A stretch of 24,536 bases of DNA, taken from positions 1 through 24,536 of the forward strand of contig JAFAAL010000050.1 in NCBI GenBank assembly GCA_023426575.1. The letters run 5' to 3'. This DNA comes from Bacillota bacterium (lineage in GTDB: Bacteria; Bacillota; Clostridia; Saccharofermentanales; DTU023). Below are positions 7,610 through 15,180 of the stretch, in pieces. The notes beneath the pieces are model-generated. The model saw nothing but the letters and a program-made list of their open reading frames with translations. It was not told where the DNA came from and did no database searches. Each line of letters begins with the position of its first letter. The stretch's first letter is position 1. The translations under genes were made by a program, and so were the position numbers.

Positions 7610-9348
7610 GACAAGAAGCAACCACAAAGGCAAAACGCAATTCCATCATACCTCTCTTGAGGATGATGCGCGAGGCCCGCGTGCCTTGGCTGGCCTATAT
7701 CATCTTCTTCGCCATCAATCTCTTCGTCACCAAAAAGGCGATCTACCTCTATGAAGTCGCCGGCATGATCATGGGTGGTGAGATCTTCGACATGGGGCTC
7801 GTCCGCGAGTACATCATGTGGAGCCTCATCGTCGTCCTCATCGGCTCTCTCGTCATCGTCAACTCATGGATCTCTATTCAGTTCCAGAGAAGAAGTCAGC
7901 GCCGCGCCTGGTCCAGCATGTTGAGCCTGCCGCTGCGCCGCTTTGATCAGATGGCTCCGTCCTCCCTGGTCTCTCGTGTGACGACAGACGCAGGCTTCGT
8001 CGCGAACATCATGAACTTCATCATGAACTTCTTCCAGAACGGCTACGCGATGTACCTCGCCATCGGGGTTCTCTACCGCAGCAGCCCCAAACTGACCTAC
8101 TACGTCCTGCCCGTCATCGCCCTCTCGGCGCTGATGACCCTCTTTGCTGGGAAATTCGCCTTCTCAATCAACTATCTGCTCCAGCAGGTCGAATCTAAAC
8201 TGACCTCCTTCTTGAACGAGCGCGTGTCTGCCCTCACCCTGATCAAGGCCTCGCAGACCGAGCAAAAAGAGATTGTCGATGGTCAGGAACTGACCTACGA
8301 TAAGTTTAAGGCTCAGATGAAGAAGACTTACTATACCTCCTTCGTCACGGGCTTCCAGACCTTCCTCCGCCTGCTCGTCACCGCCACGGTCCTAATCCTC
8401 GGAGCCAGCCTGGTCCAAAAGGGCGAGATGCAGGTCGAGGGTCTCATCACCTTCTTCCTCCTCTCCCTCTCCTTCCCGGGTCAGGTGCAGAGCTTCTTCC
8501 GCTCCATCCTCGACATCATCTCGATTCAGGGTCAGACCCAAGTCGTCGCAGAGATCAATGATCTGCCCCGTGAGGAGCTCGAGTCCCAGAAGACACCCGC
8601 GGGCGTCTTGGGGCATGCCGACTTGGCTTTTGACGATTTGTCCTTTGGCTACTTCCCCGAGAAGCCCGTCATCGAGGAATTGACGGCCAAGATTGTGCCC
8701 GGCCAACTGACGGCTATTGTCGGTCCTTCGGGCTCTGGCAAGACGACGATTCTCAAACTCATCGAGCGCCTCTACGATCCGGATAGTGGCCAGATGCGCC
8801 TCGCTGGTGAGGACAGCGATGTCTATCACCGCGGGGTCTGGCGCAAGAGCACAGGCTATATCATTCAGAACTCACCGCTCCTGCCCGGCACGGTGAGAGA
8901 GAACATTCTCTATGGCCTCGACAGCGATATCAGTGAGGCCGAGTGGGCGGAACTCCTCAGAATCTGTGACCTGCAGACTGTGGTCGACGCCCTGCCTCAG
9001 GGGCTCGACACTAACGTGGGCGAGCTCGGCGATCGCCTCTCCGGCGGTCAGCGCCAGCGCATTGCCATCGCAAGAGCCCTCGTCAGCCAGCCCGACCTCC
9101 TCCTGATGGACGAGGCGACGGCCAATCTTGACGCCCGAAGCGAGGGCAAGGTCACGCAAAATATTCTGGCCTCGCGAGCGGGCAAGACGACCATCATCGT
9201 CGCGCACCGCCTCTCGACCGTCCAATCCGCCGACCAGATCATGGTCATCGACAAGGGTCGCCTCGTTGCGAGCGGAACGTCTGATCAGCTCTATGCCGAG
9301 TCAGACCTCTACCGTGAGCTCGTCGACCTCCAAGAGGCAACAGCCTAA
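7606..9348 (+). CDS. ABC exporter half-transporter (permease-ATPase), second of a pair
   Basis: This encodes a 580-residue partner of the preceding half-transporter. It has a six-helix membrane domain (residues about 25-320) and an ATPase with Walker A GPSGSGKT (373-380), signature LSGGQ (478-482), Walker B ending D502-E503 and switch H534. All are canonical. ATG 7606 overlaps the upstream TGA and has AGGAGG 6 nt before it, inside the upstream gene, which indicates coupled translation. The first membrane part (MMREARVPWLAYIIFFAIN) mirrors that of the partner, so the pair probably arose by duplication. No regulator, peptidase or peptide gene nearby indicates the substrate. Confidence 0.93.
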   Translation: MRQEATTKAKRNSIIPLLRMMREARVPWLAYIIFFAINLFVTKKAIYLYEVAGMIMGGEIFDMGLVREYIMWSLIVVLIGSLVIVNSWISIQFQRRSQRRAWSSMLSLPLRRFDQMAPSSLVSRVTTDAGFVANIMNFIMNFFQNGYAMYLAIGVLYRSSPKLTYYVLPVIALSALMTLFAGKFAFSINYLLQQVESKLTSFLNERVSALTLIKASQTEQKEIVDGQELTYDKFKAQMKKTYYTSFVTGFQTFLRLLVTATVLILGASLVQKGEMQVEGLITFFLLSLSFPGQVQSFFRSILDIISIQGQTQVVAEINDLPREELESQKTPAGVLGHADLAFDDLSFGYFPEKPVIEELTAKIVPGQLTAIVGPSGSGKTTILKLIERLYDPDSGQMRLAGEDSDVYHRGVWRKSTGYIIQNSPLLPGTVRENILYGLDSDISEAEWAELLRICDLQTVVDALPQGLDTNVGELGDRLSGGQRQRIAIARALVSQPDLLLMDEATANLDARSEGKVTQNILASRAGKTTIIVAHRLSTVQSADQIMVIDKGRLVASGTSDQLYAESDLYRELVDLQEATA

Positions 9349-9352
9349 AGCT

Positions 9353-9381
9353 GGGGGCGGGGGTGTCCCCGCCCTCTTATT
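9353..9381 (+). terminator. GC-rich hairpin between the ABC genes and thioredoxin
   Basis: The arms 9353-9362 and 9367-9376 form a 10-bp, almost all-GC stem (one G-T pair) with a GTGT loop. It is followed by a short, broken T tract (TTATT). It starts just after the ABC stop codon. It may be a weak or partial terminator that lowers readthrough into the thioredoxin gene. Confidence 0.5.
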
Positions 9382-9397
9382 CCCAGAGGGAGGATCT

Positions 9398-9709
9398 ATG
9401 ATTTTAGAAGTCAATCAAGTAGAACTAAAAGAGAAAATAAAAGAGGGCCTGCACCTCGTCGACATCTACGGCACGAACTGCAGCCCCTGCAAATATCTCG
9501 CCGAGGTCCTCGAGACCTTTGACATCGACTACCCCTTCGTCTCCATCCTCAAGGTCAACATCGACGAGAATCCCGAGCTCCGCCGCGAGCTGCAGATCTT
9601 CGGCGTGCCGACCGTCCTGCTCTACAAGGACGGGGAGCTCCTCCACCGCCACACCTCCTCGATGTCCGCCGATGAGCTCGAGGCGCTCCTCGCCCCCCAC
9701 CTCTACTAG
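9398..9709 (+). CDS. Thioredoxin-family protein
   Basis: This encodes a 103-residue cytoplasmic thioredoxin fold with no signal peptide. The redox motif is C28-S-P-C31, preceded by VDIYGTN where classical thioredoxins have VDFWA-WC. The cis-proline follows in FGVPT (P71), then VLLYKDGE. The CSPC centre differs from the classic CGPC, and W before the first Cys is replaced by N. This is probably a specialised thioredoxin-like reductase or sensor rather than the main thioredoxin. ATG 9398 is preceded by GAGGGAGG. An upstream extension of the frame overlaps the ABC gene and lacks any ribosome site, so it was rejected. It is followed after 1 bp by the S4 gene. The partner is unknown. Confidence 0.88.
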   Translation: MILEVNQVELKEKIKEGLHLVDIYGTNCSPCKYLAEVLETFDIDYPFVSILKVNIDENPELRRELQIFGVPTVLLYKDGELLHRHTSSMSADELEALLAPHLY

Positions 9710-9710
9710 A

Positions 9711-9965
9711 ATGCGCCTCGATAAATTCCTAAAAGTCAGCCGACTCGTCAAGCGTCGGCCCGTCGCCAAGGAACTCGCCGATGCCGGCCGCGTCCTCATC
9801 AATGGCCAAGTGGCAAAAGCCTCGAGCGAGGTCCAGGTCGGCGATCGCCTCGACCTCCAGTTCGGGCAGCGCCCCGTATCGATTGAGGTCACTGAGCTGC
9901 GCGACTTTGCGCGAAAAGAAGAGGCCAGCGCCCTCTATCGAGCCCTGGCCTCTCCCGAGGATTGA
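9711..9965 (+). CDS. Small S4-domain RNA-binding protein (RqcP/YabO/HslR-like)
   Basis: This encodes an 84-residue protein consisting mostly of one S4 domain: MRLDKFLKVSRLVKRRPVAK, then ADAGRVLINGQ and VQVGDRLDL. This family includes heat-shock protein 15 (HslR) and B. subtilis YabO/RqcP, which acts with RqcH on stalled 50S subunits during alanine-tail addition. Length and start pattern fit RqcP well. ATG 9711 is one base after the thioredoxin stop, with no ribosome site of its own visible, so translation is probably coupled. In many Clostridia this gene lies close to mazG and divIC, as here, although the ABC pair and thioredoxin now separate it from mazG. Its 3' end contains the terminator of the opposing operon. 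Confidence 0.85.
   Translation: MRLDKFLKVSRLVKRRPVAKELADAGRVLINGQVAKASSEVQVGDRLDLQFGQRPVSIEVTELRDFARKEEASALYRALASPED
9913..9953 (-). terminator. Terminator of the long minus-strand operon, inside the S4 gene
   Basis: On the minus strand, AGAGGCCAG (9953-9945) pairs perfectly with CTGGCCTCT (9928-9920) across a 16-nt loop and is followed by TCTTTTC (9919-9913). It begins 13 nt after the stop codon at 9967. In the plus direction no T tract follows the stem, so it should act only on the minus-strand transcript. It lies entirely within coding sequence of the S4 gene. Confidence 0.65.
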
Positions 9966-9966
9966 T

Positions 9967-10242
9967 TTAGACGGCCTCCATTTCGAGGAGGCGCAATTGC
10001 AAGCGGTCAAAGTCGACCGTCTCCGTAAACTGGCCGGGAAAGAAGATCGTCACGTGGAAACGGGCGAATTCCCGGCTATTTTTATGGAGCCAGAGGGGCA
10101 AGGGTAAGTCGAGATCTCGGAGCAGGCGTCTCAACGCGCGCTCGAGCGCTGGGACGAAACCGTCCTCATCGCCCTCCAGGGGCGTCACGGCCTGGGCAAC
10201 AATCCGCTCCCCCCGATAGACTCTGGCCTCGAGCTGAGTCAT
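9967..10242 (-). CDS. Conserved-looking 91-residue protein coupled to the HerA-like ATPase
   Basis: I do not recognise a named family. It encodes a 91-residue soluble, charged protein with no signal peptide or membrane segment. It has an arginine/leucine-rich helix (ALERALRRLLRDLDLPLPLW) and a likely beta part (FARFHVTIFFPGQF). Its ATG overlaps the stop of the HerA-like gene by 4 bp (ATGA), so it is translated with that gene and may be its partner. It is the last gene of the operon and ends 1 bp from the convergent S4 gene. The size and tight coupling support a real gene. The function is unknown. Confidence 0.75.
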   Translation of the reverse strand: MTQLEARVYRGERIVAQAVTPLEGDEDGFVPALERALRRLLRDLDLPLPLWLHKNSREFARFHVTIFFPGQFTETVDFDRLQLRLLEMEAV

Positions 10243-12740
10243 TGAAGCTCCGTCCAGACCAGGGCGAGCAGCTTGACTTTACAGTCGCGCTTCAGTGGTC
10301 GCAGCTCATACTCTGTAATCTCTGCGAGTCTGCGCTCGAATTTCTCTTTGACTTCGTCGAGGCCGAGAGCGAGATCTTCCATGATCGCCTCCTCATCGGC
10401 CGTCAACTTGGCGAGGCGCTCTTCGGCCCTCGTGATATCGGCCTTTTGCTTACCACTGCGACTCGCAGTCCTCGCGGCCGTCGCCATCTTGCCGATATTC
10501 CCCGAGCTGACCTTCTTGCTGCCAAAGATCGTCGAGAAGATGGCATTGCCCATCGAGATCAAGGTCTGCCGCTTGGCATCTTGGGCTTGCTCCTGCTCAC
10601 GCTCGACCTTCTGCTCGGCCGCCAGCTTCTGCCGCCCCAGCGTTCTGAGGCGCGCTTGAAACTTCTGCTCATAGGCATCGAGCTCGTGGTCGCGAAGCTC
10701 GCGGAGCTCTTGCACCAGGCGCTTTTCAAAGTCGGAACGACTCTCACCCGGCGCCGCCGTCAACTTGAAATTCTTATTTTCGAGCACGGTGTAGCTCGCA
10801 TTCTTATAGAGATAGTCGACGAGATCTGTGCTCCACTTCTTGTACTGCTTAATATCTCTTGCGACCTCGGGCAATTCCTCATAGATCTTGTGATCGGGCA
10901 AAGCCTCGAGCTCGCGCCGTGGATCAGGAATCTCTTGGGCCTCGGCCCAGTTGATCGGCAGGAGGCCAGATTCAAAGGGCGCCAGATAGGCTCTCTCCTC
11001 CTCTTGTCGGATCCCACGTGTCTTGTCCTCGTAGAAGATCTCGGTCAGAGCCAGAAGCTGTGGCCTGAGCTGCTGCCCCGTTCCCCGCGGGAGGTAATAG
11101 CTCTCGATGCCCTCGGGAATGGACTGCCTGGCCTCTTGTCTTGATCCCGCCACTTCTGTCCCCTGCTCCTCGAGAGGGGCTGTGCTCTTCAGCTCTGTCT
11201 GCGTGGCCGCCGCTGTCTCAACAAGATTCTCGAGCTCCACAGCGGACTCTTGAGCCTTGCCACGGCTGGCCCCGATCTCATCTGGCAGGGAGAGTTCACT
11301 CTCCGTGGTCACAGGCTGGGTCGCGACCAATTGACTCAACTCAACCCGCGAGAGAGGCCCTGCAAGATAAGAGAGGGTCTGACGCGAGCGGAAGATCTGG
11401 AGGCCCTCACGATGGACATTTCGAGCGAGGAAGTGGCGCTTGGGGAGGGCGCTCAGCCACTGTTCCAGGGGCTGCTGCTCCTGGCCACCAGCGACTTGCA
11501 CGGCAGCCCTGAGGCCCTCGATAACCTTGGCCCGATCGCGCTCGGTCTGCAGGCGACCGACGAGCCAGAGACCGATATTGGCGAGGCCCTTGTAATCTAA
11601 GTCGACGGGATTCTGAGTGGCGAGAACGATGCCGAGACCATAGGCTCTCGCCTGTTTCAAGAGCGTTAGAAGCGGTTTCTTCGTCGGGGGCTCGGCCACG
11701 GGCGGGAAGTAGCCCTGGATCTCATCCATGTAGAAGAGAGCCCGTAGAGACTGCGTCCCCTTCTGGCGTCGCGTCCAGGCCAAGAGCTGGTTCAAGAGGA
11801 GCGTCATAAAGAAAATGCGCTCGCTCTCGCTCAGGTGCTGCAGGGAGATAATCGCCGTCTGCGGCTTATTGCCCGGGCCGTAGAGCAGTTTTTCAATGTC
11901 CAGGGGAGCACCCGTGCGCCAAGCCGCAAAACCCGGAGCAGCCAGGAGCTTATTGAGCTCCATCGCCAGTTGGAAGCGCTCCTTGGCCGGGAAAAAGGTC
12001 TCGAGATCGAGGACGCCAAGACGCTTAAAGGGCGGCTCTTGAACAGCTGTGATCAGGTCCTCGAGCCGTGGGGACTCACCCGCCTGCCAGGCATGTAATA
12101 GAATCTGGCTCAGAAGAATGTGTTCCCGATCCTCGAGCGGGTCGGCCGACTTGCCGAGGAGGGCCAAAACAGCCGTCGCATAGCCCGTTGCCAGGTCTGT
12201 GCTCGCCTCGAGATCGCTCAGAGTCTCCGCGGGGGGCAGCGTGAAGCGACTGATGATGGAAAGTGGCGCAATCGCACCGAGGCCCGGTGTGTAAATTCGA
12301 ATGTCCGAGCTCTCCCGCCAGAGTCTGACGCGCGCTGTCGACTGATCGTCACGAGCCAGCGCCTGGGTCCAGGCTTCCGCCGTCTCCGCCGCATAGGCCT
12401 CACGGCTCAGCCCGCTCTGTTCGACATCCTGCTGGCGCACCCAAGGTGCGAGCTCAGTCCCCGTCATGGGATCAAAGCTCAGAGCCAGATTCGCCAGGTC
12501 GCCCTTGGGATCGATGACGATGGCTGGGATACCGTCGATCCCCGCCTCCTCGATCAGGGCGGTACAGAGGCCAGTCTTGCCGCTGCCCGTCATCCCAACG
12601 CAGAGGGCATGGGTCAGGAGATCCTTGGAGCGCAAGAGATAGTAGGGGTTGTTGCTGTCATCTGTCGGGGCGAGCAGAGCCTCTGGCGCCACCTGACGGC
12701 CGAGATAAAAGAGGCCGAGTTGTTCGTAACTTTGATCCAT
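10239..12740 (-). CDS. HerA/YjgR-like P-loop ATPase with C-terminal coiled coil
   Basis: This encodes an 833-residue cytoplasmic FtsK/HerA-superfamily ATPase. Walker A is GMTGSGKT (49-56), followed by VIDPKGDL (75-82). Walker B is LFYMDE (335-340). ATQNPVDLDYKG (374-385) is the sensor-like segment seen in YjgR/DUF853 and HerA-type proteins. After a variable linker (about 480-550), the C-terminal third is highly charged and predicted to be coiled coil (EQKVEREQEQAQDAKRQ region, about 660-780). Bacterial HerA relatives pump DNA or remodel it, but many members, including YjgR, have no assigned role. The ribosome site GAGGAG lies within the end of lon, 2 bp upstream, so the genes are co-translated. 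No nuclease such as NurA is beside it. ATPase identity is firm; the role is not. Confidence 0.88.
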   Translation of the reverse strand: MDQSYEQLGLFYLGRQVAPEALLAPTDDSNNPYYLLRSKDLLTHALCVGMTGSGKTGLCTALIEEAGIDGIPAIVIDPKGDLANLALSFDPMTGTELAPWVRQQDVEQSGLSREAYAAETAEAWTQALARDDQSTARVRLWRESSDIRIYTPGLGAIAPLSIISRFTLPPAETLSDLEASTDLATGYATAVLALLGKSADPLEDREHILLSQILLHAWQAGESPRLEDLITAVQEPPFKRLGVLDLETFFPAKERFQLAMELNKLLAAPGFAAWRTGAPLDIEKLLYGPGNKPQTAIISLQHLSESERIFFMTLLLNQLLAWTRRQKGTQSLRALFYMDEIQGYFPPVAEPPTKKPLLTLLKQARAYGLGIVLATQNPVDLDYKGLANIGLWLVGRLQTERDRAKVIEGLRAAVQVAGGQEQQPLEQWLSALPKRHFLARNVHREGLQIFRSRQTLSYLAGPLSRVELSQLVATQPVTTESELSLPDEIGASRGKAQESAVELENLVETAAATQTELKSTAPLEEQGTEVAGSRQEARQSIPEGIESYYLPRGTGQQLRPQLLALTEIFYEDKTRGIRQEEERAYLAPFESGLLPINWAEAQEIPDPRRELEALPDHKIYEELPEVARDIKQYKKWSTDLVDYLYKNASYTVLENKNFKLTAAPGESRSDFEKRLVQELRELRDHELDAYEQKFQARLRTLGRQKLAAEQKVEREQEQAQDAKRQTLISMGNAIFSTIFGSKKVSSGNIGKMATAARTASRSGKQKADITRAEERLAKLTADEEAIMEDLALGLDEVKEKFERRLAEITEYELRPLKRDCKVKLLALVWTELQ

Positions 12741-12742
12741 AA

Positions 12743-15169
12743 TTACTCCTCTTCTCGCTCTGTCTCGCCCTCCTCCACAGTCGGCCGAGGCAAGAGCGCA
12801 ATGTCTAAGACATCGTCCATGTGGTCCACCAGCCGAATCTTGAGATGCGACTTGACGGACTCTGGGATATCTTCCATATTATGCGAATTTTCACGGGGAA
12901 TCAGTACCTCTGTGACGCCTGCCCGCCGCGCTGCAATCGTCTTCTCCTTCAAGCCGCCAATCCCGAGGACGCGACCTCTGAGGGTCACCTCTCCCGTCAT
13001 GGCCAGGAGCGGCTTAATCGCTCGCTCGGACAGCGCCGAGGCCAGCGCCGTGGCCAGTGTAATGCCAGCCGAGGGGCCGTCCTTGGGCACCGCTCCCGCT
13101 GGGACATGGACGTGGACATCGTGCTCATTGAACACGTCCTCCGGAATGCCGAGCTTCTCATGCCGCGAGCGCACGTAGGTCAGAGCCGCCTGCGCCGACT
13201 CCTTCATCACCTGGCCGAGCCGACCCGTCAGGATCAGCTGTCCCTTGCCGGGATAGTGATTGACTTCAATTGTCAGCGTATCACCGCCAAAAGAAGTCCA
13301 GGCCAGCCCTGTGGCAATCCCGACCTGCGGCTCCTTGGCCACCTTCTCATAGAGGCTGTCAGGCGCTCCGACATAGCTCTTGAGATTTTTCACTGTCACG
13401 TGATGCGGGACAAAAGCCCCCCTCTTCTCCGCCAAATCGACCGTCACTTTGCGGCAAATTTTGGCAATCTGACGCTCCAGCTCGCGGACTCCAGCCTCCA
13501 TGGTATAGCCCGTGATCAGGGCTCGCATGGCGCCATCCGTCAAGCTCAGCTCATCACTCGTCAGACCATTGACCTCGAGCTGCTTGGGCAAAAGATAGCG
13601 CTTGCCAATCTGAACCTTCTCTTCCTCGGTATAGCCTGGCAAATCAATCAACTCGAGCCGGTCGAGCAGAGCGGGGGGAATGTCCTCGATGTGGTTGGCC
13701 GTCGTCAGGAAGAGGACCTTGGAGAGATCGTATTCAAATTCCAGATAGTGATCCCGGAAGGTATTGTTCTGCTCAGGATCCAAAATTTCCAGTAGAGCGG
13801 CGGAGGGATCGCCGCGGTAATCACTTCCGAGCTTGTCGAGTTCATCGAGGAGGAAGAGCGGGTTGTCGACGCCGACATGGGCCAGCGAACTGATAATACG
13901 GCCTGGCATCGCACCGATATAGGTCTTGCGATGGCCGCGGAGCTCAGACTCATCTTTAATTCCGCCGAGCGCCATCCGGACATAAGAGCGACCGAGCGCC
14001 TCTGCCACTGACTTGGCAATCGAGGTCTTGCCGACACCTGGCGGGCCACAGAGGCAGAGAATTGCCCCCTTGTAGCTCTCCTCGCCCTGCTTCTTCTTCT
14101 GCTGTCGGACCGCGATATATTCGAGAATGCGCTCCTTGACCTTCTCCAGACCATAGTGGTCACGGTCGAGAATTCGCCGCGCCTTGGGCAGAGAGATCTT
14201 CTCCGTGCTGACCTCGCCAAAGGGGAGTTCCAAGACGAGCTCGATCCAATTCAAGAGGATATGATAATCGCCGAAGCCTGGAGGCATCTTGCGGAGGCGC
14301 TCAATTTCCTTGAACACTTTCTCCTTGTGACTGTCCGGCATCTTATGCGCCTTGAGCTTCTCGACCAATTGATCCAGTTCGTCCGTCTCATCCCCGAGCT
14401 CACTCTCGAGCGCCTTGATCTGCTCCTTGATGATGACCTTGCGCTGCTTGTCCTCGAGATTGCGGTCGATCGAGCGGCTGAGATCGCGATTGATCTCCAG
14501 AATCCTCATCTCCTGATGGAGGAGCTCGACAATGGTCGTCAGGCGCTCGTCCGCATCTAGGGTCGAGAGCAGGCGGTATTTGTCGGGCAGGTCGATGTCG
14601 ATGATTGTCGAGATCATATCCATGATCCGCACAGTGTCATCCGTGTTCTCGATCAGCCAGGCAATCTCACGACTCATTTCATTCTGCTGGGGCGCGATCT
14701 TTTGAAACATTCTCAGCATCGTCTTCTTCAGCGTCTCGCGCATGGTCGAGGCCTGGACGTCTGGCGCAAATCCCGCCTCGACAAGCTCTGGCTTAGCCCT
14801 CAGATAATATTGCTTATCCCCCTCGCCCGTCCGCTTCTCGAGCCGCTCGACACGATCATAGTGACAGCGCGCCAGTCCAACACATGAGAGGCGAATACTG
14901 CCGTCGTCCTCATCGATGACGACGTCCATCTTGACCAGCGTGCCAATCTCGTGGAGATCCTTGGCCTGTGGCTTCGTCAAGTAGTAATCCCGCTGGAGGA
15001 CGGCGATCATATAGCGATCCGTCAGCTGCGAGTGGCGGATGGCGAGCTTGGCCGCTTCCGTCGAGACTTCAAAACTGATGCGACTGTTCGGAAAAATAAC
15101 GACACTTCTCAGCGGAAGGATGGGTAGAAATTCATTTTCAAGATATTTTAAATCTGTGCTTTCGCTCAT
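12743..15169 (-). CDS. lon: ATP-dependent Lon protease
   Basis: This encodes an 808-residue cytoplasmic AAA+ serine protease that degrades misfolded and regulatory proteins. The N-terminal substrate domain (about 10-200, LPILPLRSVVIFPN) is followed by the ATPase with Walker A GPPGVGKT (375-382) and Walker B FLLDELDK. The protease domain follows, with catalytic S700 in PKDGPSAG and K743 in GLKEKT, 43 residues apart as in E. coli Lon. The length is typical. ATG 15169 was chosen because AAGGAGG lies 6 nt upstream, overlapping the MATE stop codon. An ATG 45 nt further upstream would overlap the MATE gene and lacks a site. Lon sitting in a polyamine operon is unusual. No heat-shock promoter is visible directly upstream, although internal promoters cannot be excluded. 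Confidence 0.97.
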   Translation of the reverse strand: MSESTDLKYLENEFLPILPLRSVVIFPNSRISFEVSTEAAKLAIRHSQLTDRYMIAVLQRDYYLTKPQAKDLHEIGTLVKMDVVIDEDDGSIRLSCVGLARCHYDRVERLEKRTGEGDKQYYLRAKPELVEAGFAPDVQASTMRETLKKTMLRMFQKIAPQQNEMSREIAWLIENTDDTVRIMDMISTIIDIDLPDKYRLLSTLDADERLTTIVELLHQEMRILEINRDLSRSIDRNLEDKQRKVIIKEQIKALESELGDETDELDQLVEKLKAHKMPDSHKEKVFKEIERLRKMPPGFGDYHILLNWIELVLELPFGEVSTEKISLPKARRILDRDHYGLEKVKERILEYIAVRQQKKKQGEESYKGAILCLCGPPGVGKTSIAKSVAEALGRSYVRMALGGIKDESELRGHRKTYIGAMPGRIISSLAHVGVDNPLFLLDELDKLGSDYRGDPSAALLEILDPEQNNTFRDHYLEFEYDLSKVLFLTTANHIEDIPPALLDRLELIDLPGYTEEEKVQIGKRYLLPKQLEVNGLTSDELSLTDGAMRALITGYTMEAGVRELERQIAKICRKVTVDLAEKRGAFVPHHVTVKNLKSYVGAPDSLYEKVAKEPQVGIATGLAWTSFGGDTLTIEVNHYPGKGQLILTGRLGQVMKESAQAALTYVRSRHEKLGIPEDVFNEHDVHVHVPAGAVPKDGPSAGITLATALASALSERAIKPLLAMTGEVTLRGRVLGIGGLKEKTIAARRAGVTEVLIPRENSHNMEDIPESVKSHLKIRLVDHMDDVLDIALLPRPTVEEGETEREEE

Positions 15170-15180
15170 AACAGGCCTCC

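Noticed and set aside
9128..9397. N-terminal extension of the thioredoxin frame into the ABC gene
   Set aside because: The extension reads through conserved ABC ATPase sequence in another frame. ATG 9398 has a strong ribosome site and gives a normal-length thioredoxin.
9967..12740. HerA-like ATPase as part of an anti-phage defence system
   Set aside because: No nuclease, SIR2, DUF4297 or other effector gene lies beside it, and it sits at the end of a housekeeping operon with lon.
12120..13795. Long plus-strand frames (352 and 324 codons) opposite the HerA-like and lon genes
   Set aside because: They have atypical composition, no ribosome sites and no recognisable motifs, while the opposite strand encodes well-conserved proteins. 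Antisense frames of this length are common in GC-rich coding DNA.
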